From NCBI GenBank assembly GCA_903845065.1, contig CAIMWH010000252.1:1-40137 (forward strand): DNA of 40,137 nt. Reading direction: 5' to 3'. Source of the stretch: an uncultured Rhodospirillales bacterium (lineage in GTDB: Bacteria; Pseudomonadota; Alphaproteobacteria; Acetobacterales; Acetobacteraceae). The translations under genes were made by a program, and so were the position numbers. The notes below the pieces were generated by a model, which was not told where the DNA came from, made no database searches, and worked only from the letters and a program-made list of their open reading frames with translations. Below, in pieces: positions 32,930 through 40,137 of this stretch; position 1 is the stretch's first letter; each line of letters begins with the position of its first letter.

Positions 32930-32960
32930 GTCGCCGCTTCAACGAAATCGGTGCGGCGAC
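32930..32960 (-). other. Stem-loop in the fabD leader
   Basis: GTCGCCGC and GCGGCGAC form a perfect 8-bp stem with a 15-base loop in the fabD 5' leader, about 20 bp before the start codon. It may affect fabD translation or mRNA stability; no known riboregulator is recognised. Confidence 0.4.
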
Positions 32961-32982
32961 GGTGGATTTGTTAATGCGGGCG

Positions 32983-33011
32983 GGGGTAGCTTCGAGGGAA
33001 CGGGCTGTCAA
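32983..33011 (-). promoter_or_regulatory. Candidate sigma-70 promoter of the fab cluster
   Basis: The consensus -35 box TTGACA (33011-33006) is followed after 17 bp by TACCCC (32988-32983), a poor -10 box. It reads toward fabD and lies in the 140-bp divergent gap with the amidotransferase gene. A weak -10 with a perfect -35 often indicates activator or growth-rate control. Confidence 0.45.
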
Positions 33012-33049
33012 TCAGCATGCCCCGACGCCAAACGCCACGGAGATGTGCG

Positions 33050-33817
33050 ATGTGTCGATTTCTTGCCTATCGCGGCCAGCCGATCCTGCTCGAAGACCTC
33101 GTCGCCGCCCCCGCCCATTCGCTGATCGAACAATCCCTCCACGCCACCGAAGCCCGCACCGGCACCAACGGCGACGGCTTCGGCATCGGCTGGTACGGCG
33201 AGCGCGACACGCCGGGCCTGTATCGTGAGGTGCATCCCGCCTGGTCCGACGAAAACCTCCGCTCGATCTGCTCCCAGGTCCGCTCGCGCCTGTTCTTCGC
33301 CCATGTCCGTGCCTCCACCGGCACCGCGACGAGCCGCTCGAACTGCCACCCCTTCGCCGTCGGCCGCTACATGTTCATGCACAACGGCCAGGTCGGCGGC
33401 TGGAGCGGGGTGCGCCGGCAGGTCGAGGCGATGATCCCCGACCAGCTCTACATGGCCCGCCAGGGCACCACCGATTCCGAGGCCCTGCTGCTCGCCGCCG
33501 TCGCCCTCGGCCTGATCGACGATCCGGTGGCCGCCATCTCCGCCATGCTCGCCCGCGTCCGCCGCCTGATGGATGCCGCCGCCATCGGCGAACCGCTGCG
33601 CTTCACCGCGGCGCTGACCGACGGCGCCACCATCTGGGCCTTCCGCTGGGCATCGGACGGCAAGCCCGCCACGCTCTATTGGAAAGAGGACGACACCGGC
33701 CTCATCGTGGTCTCCGAACCCATCGACGGCCACCGCGAGGACTGGGAGGCCATCCCGGTCGGCGGCTGCGTCATCGCCCCCGCCGGCGGCGCCGTGCGCG
33801 TGGCAGCCCTGATGTGA
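33050..33817 (+). CDS. Class II glutamine amidotransferase (YafJ/EgtC-like)
   Basis: A 255-residue protein with an N-terminal-nucleophile amidotransferase fold. It opens with MCRFLAYRG; after Met removal Cys2 is the nucleophile, which fixes ATG 33050 as the start. NGDGFGIGWYG, RLFFAHVRASTGTATSRSNCHPF and MHNGQVGGW are the conserved glutaminase loops. Such proteins release ammonia from glutamine or gamma-glutamyl compounds. The family includes EgtC of ergothioneine synthesis, but no egtB or egtD lies nearby, so the role is unknown. It is divergent from fabD. Confidence 0.9.
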   Translation: MCRFLAYRGQPILLEDLVAAPAHSLIEQSLHATEARTGTNGDGFGIGWYGERDTPGLYREVHPAWSDENLRSICSQVRSRLFFAHVRASTGTATSRSNCHPFAVGRYMFMHNGQVGGWSGVRRQVEAMIPDQLYMARQGTTDSEALLLAAVALGLIDDPVAAISAMLARVRRLMDAAAIGEPLRFTAALTDGATIWAFRWASDGKPATLYWKEDDTGLIVVSEPIDGHREDWEAIPVGGCVIAPAGGAVRVAALM

Positions 33818-33828
33818 GCCCAACTGCC

Positions 33829-33857
33829 TTGCATGCCCCCCCCATTCCCTGTATAAG
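33829..33857 (+). promoter_or_regulatory. Sigma-70 promoter of rpsF-rpsR-rplI
   Basis: TTGCAT (33829-33834) and TATAAG (33852-33857) are exactly 17 bp apart, 12 bp after the amidotransferase stop. The match is good for a highly expressed ribosomal operon. Transcription would begin near 33864, giving a leader of about 100 bases. Confidence 0.75.
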
Positions 33858-33870
33858 CCGCCGCTTCCCT

Positions 33871-33941
33871 GCCGGGAGAGACGGCCTTTCCCGGCTATGC
33901 CCACGCGCCATGGTGGCGCGAGACCCCATCCGGGTCTGGGG
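33871..33941 (+). ncRNA. Structured leader of the S6-S18 operon (possible autoregulatory element)
   Basis: Three stems are visible: 33871-33877 with 33889-33895 (7 bp), 33904-33910 with 33914-33920 (7 bp), and then two competing ones. The competing pair is AGACCC/GGGTCT (33921-33926 with 33932-33937) and CCCCA/TGGGG (33924-33928 with 33937-33941). An exposed CCG lies at 33930-33932. S6:S18 binding leaders upstream of rpsF are known in several phyla and need a CCG bulge. Whether this one matches that motif needs a covariance search. Confidence 0.4.
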
Positions 33942-33967
33942 CTGAAACAATCCAGAGGGGGATTTAC

Positions 33968-34486
33968 ATGCCGCTATACGAATGCGTGATTATCGCACGC
34001 AATGACGTGACCCAACAGCAGGTCGAAGCCATCGCCGCGACCATCGGCGCCCAGATTGACGCCGAAGCGGGCGTCGCCCCGCCGCCGGCCGACGAAATCC
34101 GCGGCCCGGCCTGCATCAAGAAGCAGGAATACTGGGGTCTGCGCAGCCTGGCCTACCGTATCAAGAAGAACCGCAAGGGCCACTACATGCTCCTCGGTCT
34201 CGATGCCAAGCCGGCCTCGATCAAGGAAATGGAGCGTCAGCTCGGCCTGAACGAAGATGTTCTGCGCTTCATGACCATCCGCCTCGAAGCCATCGACGAA
34301 GCCCCGTCCGCCATCCTGTCGCGCAAGTCCGACGATCGCGACAAGGGCTTCCGTGGCCCGAAGCCGGCCGGCCGGTTCGAGAGCGGCCGCAAGCGCGGCT
34401 ATGACGACCGTGAGGAATTCCGCGCCCGCGACGACAGCCGCGGCGGTGAAGAGTTCCGCAGCGAATTCCGTGGCGTCGAGGAGTAA
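33968..34486 (+). CDS. rpsF: 30S ribosomal protein S6
   Basis: A 172-residue S6. MPLYECVIIARNDVTQQQVEA and YWGLRSLAYRIKKNRKGHYMLLGLDA are the family core, which pairs with S18 on the 30S platform. Residues of about 118-172 form an extended, highly charged Arg/Asp/Glu tail (KSDDRDKGF ... RGGEEFRSEFRGVEE), longer than in E. coli and common in Alphaproteobacteria. The start is ATG 33968 behind AGAGGGGGA. Six bases separate it from rpsR. Confidence 0.99.
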   Translation: MPLYECVIIARNDVTQQQVEAIAATIGAQIDAEAGVAPPPADEIRGPACIKKQEYWGLRSLAYRIKKNRKGHYMLLGLDAKPASIKEMERQLGLNEDVLRFMTIRLEAIDEAPSAILSRKSDDRDKGFRGPKPAGRFESGRKRGYDDREEFRARDDSRGGEEFRSEFRGVEE

Positions 34487-34492
34487 TCAGCC

Positions 34493-34771
34493 ATGTCCGA
34501 CACTCGTGAAGATGTGAATCCCGCCGCCCGCCGCTCGGCCGTCGGCGCCCGCCGTCCGTTCTATCGCCGCCGCAAGTCCTGCCCGTTCTCGGGCGCCGGC
34601 GCCCCGGTGATCGATTACAAGGACGTCCGCCTCCTGAGCCGCTTCCTGTCCGAGCGCGGCAAGATCGTGCCCAGCCGTATCACCGCGGTTTCGGCCAAGA
34701 AGCAGCGCGAGTTGGCCCAGGCCATCAAGCGCGCCCGCTTCCTGGCGCTGCTGCCCTACACCGTCGCCTGA
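34493..34771 (+). CDS. rpsR: 30S ribosomal protein S18
   Basis: A 92-residue S18. [68 protein letters not shown] is the full conserved core, split here as read. It has one cysteine in the RRRKSCPF region rather than a full zinc-binding set. Co-transcribed with rpsF and rplI. Confidence 0.99.
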   Translation: MSDTREDVNPAARRSAVGARRPFYRRRKSCPFSGAGAPVIDYKDVRLLSRFLSERGKIVPSRITAVSAKKQRELAQAIKRARFLALLPYTVA

Positions 34772-34784
34772 GGAGAACAGCACC

Positions 34785-35354
34785 ATGGCACAAGTGGAAC
34801 TGATTCTGCTCCAGCGCGTCGAGAAGCTGGGCCAGATGGGCGATCTCGTGAAGGTGAAGCCGGGCTATGCCCGCAACTTCCTGCTTCCGCTGAAGAAGGC
34901 GATCCGCGCCAACAAGGACAACCTGGCCCGCTTCGAGACCCAGCGCGCCCAGCTCGAAGCGCAGAACATCAAGCGCCGCGAGGAGGCCGAACGGGTCGCC
35001 GAGCGCGTTGGTGGCCTCTCGGTCGTCATCGTGCGGCAGGCCGGCGAGGCCGGTGGCCTCTACGGCTCCGTCAGCTCGCGTGACATCTCCGACGCCTGCA
35101 CCGCCGCCGGCCTCTCGGTCGGCCGCAGCCAGGTTGTGCTCGAGCACCCGATCAAGTCGCTCGGCCTGACCAAGGTGCGCGTTGTCCTGCACCCGGAAGT
35201 CTCGATCGGCGTGACGGTCAACGTCGCCCGCTCGGTCGAGGAAGCCGCCAAGCAGGCCCGCGGCGAAGCAGTCGGCCAGGCCGCCGAGGAAGACGAGGCC
35301 GTCGGCCTCGAAGCCCTCCTCGACCAGGACGGCGGCGAAGACGAAGACGCCTGA
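34785..35354 (+). CDS. rplI: 50S ribosomal protein L9
   Basis: A 189-residue L9. The N-terminal [21 protein letters not shown] motif binds 23S rRNA; a long connecting helix and the C-terminal domain ([11 protein letters not shown] ... [16 protein letters not shown]) follow. The last 35 or so residues form an acidic tail ([22 protein letters not shown]). AGGAGAACAGCACC precedes ATG 34785. A terminator follows at 35363. Confidence 0.99.
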   Translation: MAQVELILLQRVEKLGQMGDLVKVKPGYARNFLLPLKKAIRANKDNLARFETQRAQLEAQNIKRREEAERVAERVGGLSVVIVRQAGEAGGLYGSVSSRDISDACTAAGLSVGRSQVVLEHPIKSLGLTKVRVVLHPEVSIGVTVNVARSVEEAAKQARGEAVGQAAEEDEAVGLEALLDQDGGEDEDA

Positions 35355-35362
35355 TCCATCCG

Positions 35363-35392
35363 TATCCCCCGGCCCGCCAGGGTCGGGGGATA
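35363..35392 (+). terminator. Terminator after rplI
   Basis: TATCCCCCG and CGGGGGATA pair perfectly over 9 bp around a 12-base loop, 8 bp after the rplI stop. The following GCCTTTCT is only partly T-rich. It lies between convergent rplI and the GT9 gene, and the stem could also help end the minus-strand transcript. Confidence 0.65.
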
Positions 35393-35399
35393 GCCTTTC

Positions 35400-36323
35400 T
35401 CAGGCCCAGGTAGGCCGCATCACCGCTTGTGCGCGCGCGAACACCTCGTCCACCCCCAGGGCCTTCAGGTCCTCCGCCCGCAGCACCACCAGCCACTCCC
35501 CCTTCGGCCCACGCGGCGCGGTAATCGCGGGATCGCTGTCCGGCCCGAACAGCACCACGCACGGCGTGCCCGACAGCGCCGCCAGATGCATCGGCCCGGT
35601 GTCGTTGCCCACCACCACCGCCGCCCGCCGCGCGATATCGTAGAGTTCGCCAAGCGAGGTCTGCCCGGTGAGATCCACCGCCTGCGGACATATCAGCTTG
35701 ATGAACGCCCCCAGATCGGCCTCGTTGGGCGCCCCGATCACCACCGGCGTCACACCCTTGTCCCACAGCATGCGCGCCAGTACGCCATAGTTCTCCGCCG
35801 GCCACCGCTTGGCCGGCCGATGCGCCGCCGCCCCCGGCGCGAACAGCGCGAACCGGCGCGGCAGGTCGGCCTGGCTCTTCGGCAGCCATGACATATCGGG
35901 CAGCGGAAAATCGCAGATCCCCGCCATCTCCAACTGCTCCTGCTGCCGCTCCCGCGTGTGCATATCGTCGCGTCCCGGATTGGCATGCGGCAACGCACAC
36001 CCCGCCGCGATGCCCGACCAGCACGGCCGCCCGGCCAGCCGGAAATAGCGCGACGACCGCCCGGAGGTCTGCAAATCGTACACCATGTCATACCCCCGCA
36101 ACTGCCGCCGCAACCGCAGCAGCCCCGGCAGGTTCCACCACCCCGGCCGCGCATCCACCTCCACCCGGTCAAACCACGGGGACGCGGCCCCGAGTTTCGC
36201 GAACGGCGCCGTGGTCAGCAGGGTGATCTCATCGCCGGCATGCGCCGCCCGGATCGCCGCGAACGGCGCGAAGGACTGCACGAAATCCCCGAACGCCCCC
36301 AGCCGGATCACCAGCACCCGCAC
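35400..36323 (-). CDS. Glycosyltransferase family 9 (heptosyltransferase-like)
   Basis: A 307-residue GT-B enzyme. MRVLVIRLGAFGDFVQSFAPFAAIR is the family's N-terminal signature. FALFAPGAAAHRPAKRWPAENY and VVVGNDTGPMHLAALSGTPCVVLFGP form the ADP-heptose-binding part. Members add heptose or related sugars to the lipopolysaccharide core at the inner face of the inner membrane. The start is GTG 36323, sharing one base with the GT4 stop (TAGTG), so translation is coupled to the GT4 gene. Confidence 0.93.
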   Translation of the reverse strand: MRVLVIRLGAFGDFVQSFAPFAAIRAAHAGDEITLLTTAPFAKLGAASPWFDRVEVDARPGWWNLPGLLRLRRQLRGYDMVYDLQTSGRSSRYFRLAGRPCWSGIAAGCALPHANPGRDDMHTRERQQEQLEMAGICDFPLPDMSWLPKSQADLPRRFALFAPGAAAHRPAKRWPAENYGVLARMLWDKGVTPVVIGAPNEADLGAFIKLICPQAVDLTGQTSLGELYDIARRAAVVVGNDTGPMHLAALSGTPCVVLFGPDSDPAITAPRGPKGEWLVVLRAEDLKALGVDEVFARAQAVMRPTWA

Positions 36324-37471
36324 TAGCCCAGCACCTCCCGATAGACATCCAGCGTCGCCGCCTGCAACCCCGCCGTGGTGTAGCGCGCCGAAACCGACGC
36401 CCGCGCCGCCTCCCCCATCGCCGCCCGCGCCTCGGCATCCATCGCCAGCGCCGCATCCAGCGCCACCGCCAGCGCCGCCGCATCCCCGGGCGGCACCCGC
36501 ATCCCGGTCACCCCATCCTCGATGGTCTCGGCGGCGCCACCATGATCGGTGCCGATGACAATCCGCGCCATCGACTGCGCCTCGATCACCACCCGCCCGA
36601 AGCCCTCCGGCGCGATCGACGGACTGACCACCACGTCCGAAAGCATCAGCGCCGCCGGCATATCATCGCAATGCCCCACCATCCGCACCCGCCCGGACAC
36701 CCCGAGCCGCGCCGCCAATGCCACCAACTCCGCGCTGAACTTCGCCCGCCCCTGGTCGCTCCCCACCAGCACCACGCAGGCCTCACGGTTCCGCATCCGC
36801 GCCAGCGCCTCGATCAGCACCGTCTGCCCCTTCCACCGCGTCAGCCGGCCCGGCAGCATGATGGTGGGATGGCCATCCTCCACCCGCCACGCCTTGGCCA
36901 GCTTGGCCATCCGATCGATCGACACCCGCGCCGGATCGAACACCGCCGGGTCCACCCCGCGCGGGATCACCCGGATACGCTCCGGCGGCACCCCATGGCG
37001 CGACCGGATCAGCCCCGCCACGAAATTGCTGATGGCGATCACGATCTCGCCCTGCGCCATCACCGCGTTGTAGCGCCGCTTGAGCGGAAAATTCTCGCCA
37101 TACGGCGCGTGATAGGTGGTCACGAAATGCACCCCGGTTCGCCGCGCCGCCAGCCAGGCCGACCACGCCGGCGCCCGCGAGCGCGCATGCACGATATCCA
37201 CCCGCTCGCGCCGGATCAGCTCCGCCAGCGCCGCGGCGTTGCGCCACAGCCGCCACGGGCTCTTGCTGTCCAACGGCAGGCGAAAATGCCGCCCCCCCGC
37301 CCGCTCCACCGAGGACACCAGCCGCCCCCCCGCACTCGCCACCAGCGCCCGCCCGCCGGCCCGCGCGATCGCCTGCGTCACCTCCACGGTGCCGCGTTCC
37401 ACCCCGCCGCCATCCAGCGCCGGCAGTACCTGAAGCACCACCGGGTAGGCGGCATCTGTGGTCTCGTTCAT
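36323..37471 (-). CDS. Glycosyltransferase family 4
   Basis: A 382-residue GT-B glycosyltransferase. The acceptor side shows LQVLPALDGGGVERGTVEVTQAI and DIVHARSRAPAWSAWLAAR. The donor side shows IRVIPRGVDPAVFDP, TIMLPGRLTRWKGQTVLIEALARM and SPSIAPEGFGRVVIEAQSMARIVIGTDHGG, with the conserved Glu of the EX7E motif. The start is ATG 37471; the frame open to 38194 is antisense to the hydrolase gene. Divergent by 27 bp from that hydrolase and coupled to the GT9 gene; the pair probably acts in lipopolysaccharide core or O-chain assembly. Confidence 0.93.
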   Translation of the reverse strand: MNETTDAAYPVVLQVLPALDGGGVERGTVEVTQAIARAGGRALVASAGGRLVSSVERAGGRHFRLPLDSKSPWRLWRNAAALAELIRRERVDIVHARSRAPAWSAWLAARRTGVHFVTTYHAPYGENFPLKRRYNAVMAQGEIVIAISNFVAGLIRSRHGVPPERIRVIPRGVDPAVFDPARVSIDRMAKLAKAWRVEDGHPTIMLPGRLTRWKGQTVLIEALARMRNREACVVLVGSDQGRAKFSAELVALAARLGVSGRVRMVGHCDDMPAALMLSDVVVSPSIAPEGFGRVVIEAQSMARIVIGTDHGGAAETIEDGVTGMRVPPGDAAALAVALDAALAMDAEARAAMGEAARASVSARYTTAGLQAATLDVYREVLG

Positions 37472-37498
37472 GCTGGCGCTATAAAGCAGGAGTCGACC

Positions 37499-38269
37499 AT
37501 GGAACAGACCGGCATGGAACACGCGGGGCGCTTGGACCGCGGCGACGGCATCGAACTCGCCTGGGCCAAACTCTCGGGAACCGGCCCCACGGTCGTCTTC
37601 CTCCCCGGCTTCAACAGCGACATGGCCGGCATCAAGGCCACCTCGCTGCGCGACTGGTGCGCCACCCACGGCCACGCCATGCTCCGGCTCGACTATTCCG
37701 GCCACGGCGAAAGCGGCGGCGCCTTCACCGATGGCAGCATCGGCCGCTGGATGCAGGACGCCCTGCTGCTGATCGACCGCCTCACCGAGGGCCCGCTCCT
37801 CCTCGTCGGCTCCTCCATGGGCGGCTGGATCAGCCTGCTCATCGCGCTGCGCCGGCCCCACCGCATCGTCGCCATCACCGGCATCGCCGCCGCCCCCGAT
37901 TTCACCGAACTGCTGATGTGGAACGGCCTCTCCCCCGCCGAACAGGCCCACCTGATGCAAACCGGCCGCCGCGAAGTGCCGAGCCAGTACGGCGACCCCT
38001 ACATCATCACCAAGGGCCTCATCGAGGACGGCCGCACCCACCAGCTCCTCGGCGCCCCCATCGCCATCATTTGCCCCGTCCGCCTCCTGCAAGGCCAGCG
38101 TGACGATGACGTGCCCTGGGAACAAGCACTCACTTTGGCCCGCCAGCTCGAGTCGGAGGATGTTGAAGTCACCCTCATCAAGGACGGTGACCACCGCCTG
38201 TCACGCCCGTCCGACATCGCCCTCCTCATCCGCACCGTCGCGGCCCTCCTCGGCGAGAATGGCGGCTAG
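37499..38269 (+). CDS. Alpha/beta hydrolase
   Basis: A 256-residue soluble hydrolase. It has VVFLPGFNSDMAG, MLRLDYSGHGESGG, the nucleophile Ser106 in VGSSMGGWISL, the acid in LLQGQRDDDVPW, and the catalytic His near 232 in KDGDHRLSRP. It resembles the carboxylesterase/palmitoyl-thioesterase ABHD10-like group. AGGAGTCGACC precedes ATG 37499, which fixes the start; the frame open to 36542 is antisense to the GT4 gene. Its last 69 bp overlap the 3' end of the convergent epimerase-like gene. Confidence 0.92.
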   Translation: MEQTGMEHAGRLDRGDGIELAWAKLSGTGPTVVFLPGFNSDMAGIKATSLRDWCATHGHAMLRLDYSGHGESGGAFTDGSIGRWMQDALLLIDRLTEGPLLLVGSSMGGWISLLIALRRPHRIVAITGIAAAPDFTELLMWNGLSPAEQAHLMQTGRREVPSQYGDPYIITKGLIEDGRTHQLLGAPIAIICPVRLLQGQRDDDVPWEQALTLARQLESEDVEVTLIKDGDHRLSRPSDIALLIRTVAALLGENGG

Positions 38270-39091
38270 CCCGGCCCGGTAATCCGGATAGCGCCAGCGA
38301 TACCCCAGCATCGTCTGGGTATCAGCCGACGCCACGCGCCGGTTCTCCGCCCAGAACGAGCGCGCCATCGCACTCATCCCCGCCTCCGCCTCCACGAACG
38401 GCACCAGCGGCGGCGGCTCAACCCCCAGCAGCCGCGCCGCCTCCGCCACCACCGACGCAGTGTCGGACGGCACATCATCGGCCAAATTCAACACCCTCAC
38501 CCCCGCCCCCCGCCCCTGCCCCATCGCCGCCAGCACCGCACCCACGACGTCATCGCGATGAATACGCCCGAACGCATGGCCAGGCTTGTCCACCCGCCGC
38601 GCCCGCCCCGCCCGCACGTCATCCAGCGCCGAACGCCCCGGCCCATAAATCCCGGCCACCCGGAACACATCCACCGCCACCCGCCCGCCGAACGCCCCCC
38701 ACCCCTCTTCCGCCGCCACCCGCCGCCGAGTCCGCGCGCTCCCCGGCGCCGGCGCCGTCGCCTCGTCCACCCAGCCGCCGCCCCGATCGCCATACACCCC
38801 GGTGGTCGACAAATAGCCGATCCAGCGCACCCCCGCCGCCGCCAACGCCGCCCCATGCGCCGCCAGCACCGGATCGCCGGCCTCATCCGGCGGCGCCGTC
38901 ACCAGCACATGCGTGGCATCCGCCAACACCTCGCCCGCCGCCGCGAACCCCACCATCCGCCACGCCGCCCCCTGCCGCACCGCCCCCCGCGTCGTCACCG
39001 TCACCCTAAATCCCGCCGCGCAGGCCGCCCGCGCCACCGCCAGCCCGCAATATCCGCCGCCGAAAATCACCAACCGCGCCATCGTCACCAT
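38201..39091 (-). CDS. NAD-binding epimerase/dehydratase-like protein (extended SDR)
   Basis: A 296-residue Rossmann-fold protein. It opens with ARLVIFGGGYCGLAVARAA (Gly-rich NAD(P) motif). WIGYLSTTGVYGDRGGGWVDE carries Ser/Thr and Tyr as in sugar-nucleotide epimerases, but no Tyr-X3-Lys is visible (the Tyr is in VYGD). RIHRDDVVGAVLAAM and VLNLADDVPSDTASVVAEA are typical of atypical SDRs such as YeeZ. The start is ATG 39091 or ATG 39082; GAGG spacing slightly favours 39082. The 3' end runs 69 bp into the convergent hydrolase gene. Confidence 0.88.
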   Translation of the reverse strand: MVTMARLVIFGGGYCGLAVARAACAAGFRVTVTTRGAVRQGAAWRMVGFAAAGEVLADATHVLVTAPPDEAGDPVLAAHGAALAAAGVRWIGYLSTTGVYGDRGGGWVDEATAPAPGSARTRRRVAAEEGWGAFGGRVAVDVFRVAGIYGPGRSALDDVRAGRARRVDKPGHAFGRIHRDDVVGAVLAAMGQGRGAGVRVLNLADDVPSDTASVVAEAARLLGVEPPPLVPFVEAEAGMSAMARSFWAENRRVASADTQTMLGYRWRYPDYRAGLAAILAEEGRDGADEEGDVGRA

Positions 39092-39137
39092 CGCCTCTTT
39101 GCCGTCATGCCGTCCGGCAGACTACACTGTCGCCACG

Positions 39138-39971
39138 ATGAACCTGCGTCTTTCCGCATTGCTCGGCGCCCTGATCCTCACCATCGCCGCCGCCGCCTGG
39201 GTCCTCACCCCGGCCGCGCCGCCGCCGGTGGAGGAAACCGCCGTCACCACGCCCGGCCTGCCGCTCCCAGTCCCGCCGGTTCCCCCCCGCGTGGCCGAAG
39301 GGCAGGAGTACGAGCAATGCCTCGACCTCCTCGAAACCGACCCCACTAGCGCCGCCGCCCTTGCCGGCGGCTGGACCAACGGCGGCGCCGGCGCCACCCA
39401 CTGCCTGGCCCTTTCCAAAATCGCCCTCGGCCAACCCGCCGACGGCGCCGCCCTGCTCGAACAACTCGCCGGCCTCAGTGACGCCGCCCCCGCCGTGCGC
39501 GCCATCGTCTACGGCCAGGCCGCCCAGGCCTGGCTCATGGCCGACGAAGGCGGCCGCGCCTACGCCGCCGCCACCCGCGCCCTCGTCCTGCTGCCCGACG
39601 ATACCGACCTGCTGATCGACCGCGCCACCCTCGCCACCACCCTCGAACGCTTCGCCGACGCCGTCGCCGACCTCAACATCGTGCTCGCCCACGAGCCCGA
39701 CCGAACCGACGCCCTCACCCTGCGCGCCGCCGCCCTGCGCCACCTCGACAAACTCGACGCCGCCCAAGCCGAAATCACCCGCGCCCTCGCCATCGATCCC
39801 GACTACCCCGAAGCCCTGCTCGAACGCGGCATCCTGCGCCAACGCGGCGGGGACCCCGATGGGGCGCGCGAGGACTGGGAACGAGTGATGGAACTGGCGC
39901 CGGATAGCCCGAGCGGGGATCTCGCCGAGCAGAACCTCGCGTTGCTGGAGGCCGGGCCGGACGCGAAGTAG
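39138..39971 (+). CDS. Membrane-anchored or secreted TPR protein
   Basis: A 277-residue protein with an N-terminal hydrophobic segment (LSALLGALILTIAAAAWVLT), which may be a signal peptide or anchor. A Pro-rich linker (PLPVPPVPP) and a periplasmic part with at least three TPR units follow (AYAAATRALVLLPDDTDLLIDRA, AVADLNIVLAHEPDRTDALTLRA, AQAEITRALAIDPDYPEALLERG). TPRs bind partner proteins; none is obvious here. The start is ATG 39138; the frame open to 38913 is antisense to the epimerase-like gene. Divergent by 46 bp from that gene. Confidence 0.87.
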   Translation: MNLRLSALLGALILTIAAAAWVLTPAAPPPVEETAVTTPGLPLPVPPVPPRVAEGQEYEQCLDLLETDPTSAAALAGGWTNGGAGATHCLALSKIALGQPADGAALLEQLAGLSDAAPAVRAIVYGQAAQAWLMADEGGRAYAAATRALVLLPDDTDLLIDRATLATTLERFADAVADLNIVLAHEPDRTDALTLRAAALRHLDKLDAAQAEITRALAIDPDYPEALLERGILRQRGGDPDGAREDWERVMELAPDSPSGDLAEQNLALLEAGPDAK

Positions 39972-39994
39972 GCGGGTCCCGCCGCCGTCAAGTC

Positions 39995-40137
39995 CTACCA
40001 GACGAAGGCGGGGAGGCAGGCGACGGGGGACAGACCGGCCGCTGCGGCCGCACGGTCGATGGCCACAGGGTCGCCGCCGAGTTCGGCGCCATGGATGCCG
40101 CCGAGCACCCAGCACGAGTCGATTCCGACCGAGGCGG
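39995..40137 (-). CDS. 3' end of an unidentified gene, cut by the window edge
   Basis: The minus-strand frame ending in TAG at 39995-39997 is open to the right edge (47 codons visible). Its codons end almost only in C or G, as in real genes here, and it reads AS-VGIDSCWVLGGIHGAELGG ... LSPVACLPAFVW. I do not recognise the family from this tail. It is convergent with the TPR gene, 23 bp apart. Confidence 0.5.
   Translation of the reverse strand, partial: ASVGIDSCWVLGGIHGAELGGDPVAIDRAAAAAGLSPVACLPAFVW

Noticed and set aside
33017-33049. Upstream extension of the amidotransferase from 33017
   Set aside because: The catalytic cysteine must follow the initiator Met, which places the start at ATG 33050.
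33050-33817. Calling the amidotransferase egtC
   Set aside because: No egtB or egtD is present nearby, and YafJ-type proteins share the same motifs.
39972-39994. Terminator between the TPR gene and the last partial gene
   Set aside because: GCGG-N3-CCGC gives only four pairs and has no T-tract.

Overview
The window reads as ordinary chromosomal DNA from a high-GC (about 70% by eye) alphaproteobacterium. The fab cluster followed by mltG, the bcp-glnE-AsmA-like block, the rpsF-rpsR-rplI operon and the very strong C/G bias at codon third positions suggest Rhodospirillales, possibly Acetobacteraceae. That placement is inference. I see no rRNA, tRNA, CRISPR array, insertion sequence or phage gene.

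Layout. (1) 1-1823: 3' part of etfA and a 3-hydroxyacyl-CoA dehydrogenase. (2) 1837-13718: the accessory part. It holds a small acyl carrier protein, a WcbI-like/GT61 fusion, an SGNH-type esterase, an FkbH-like HAD protein, a methyltransferase-glycosyltransferase-TPR fusion and a lone methyltransferase. Convergent to these lie a glycosyltransferase-methyltransferase fusion and a secreted beta-helix protein. (3) 13836-21252: msrQ-like heme membrane protein, bcp, glnE and a very large AsmA/DUF3971 protein. (4) 21266-25165 (minus): four closely spaced genes for an alpha/beta hydrolase, a DmpA-type peptidase, a membrane acyltransferase and a DppA-type D-aminopeptidase. (5) 25328-26590: an LplT-like MFS transporter, separated by a perfect 76-bp palindrome from (6) 26670-32909 (minus): fabD-fabG-acpP-fabF-mltG and a ThDP enzyme. 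(7) 33050-35354: class II amidotransferase, then rpsF-rpsR-rplI behind a clear promoter and a structured leader. (8) 35400-40137: GT9 and GT4 glycosyltransferases, an alpha/beta hydrolase, an NAD-binding epimerase-like protein, a TPR protein and the 3' end of one more minus-strand gene.

How the genes may work together. Regions 6 and 7 are housekeeping: initiation and elongation of fatty acid synthesis, glycan strand termination and ribosomal proteins. Region 8 (GT4, GT9) looks like lipopolysaccharide or other surface-glycan assembly. Region 2 is the best candidate for an undescribed system. An ACP and an FkbH-like enzyme, a family known to load glyceryl units onto ACPs, sit with a WcbI-like domain, an SGNH esterase, several glycosyltransferase domains and three methyltransferase domains. 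I propose ACP-dependent decoration plus methylation of a surface glycan or glycoprotein. The substrate is not visible from sequence.
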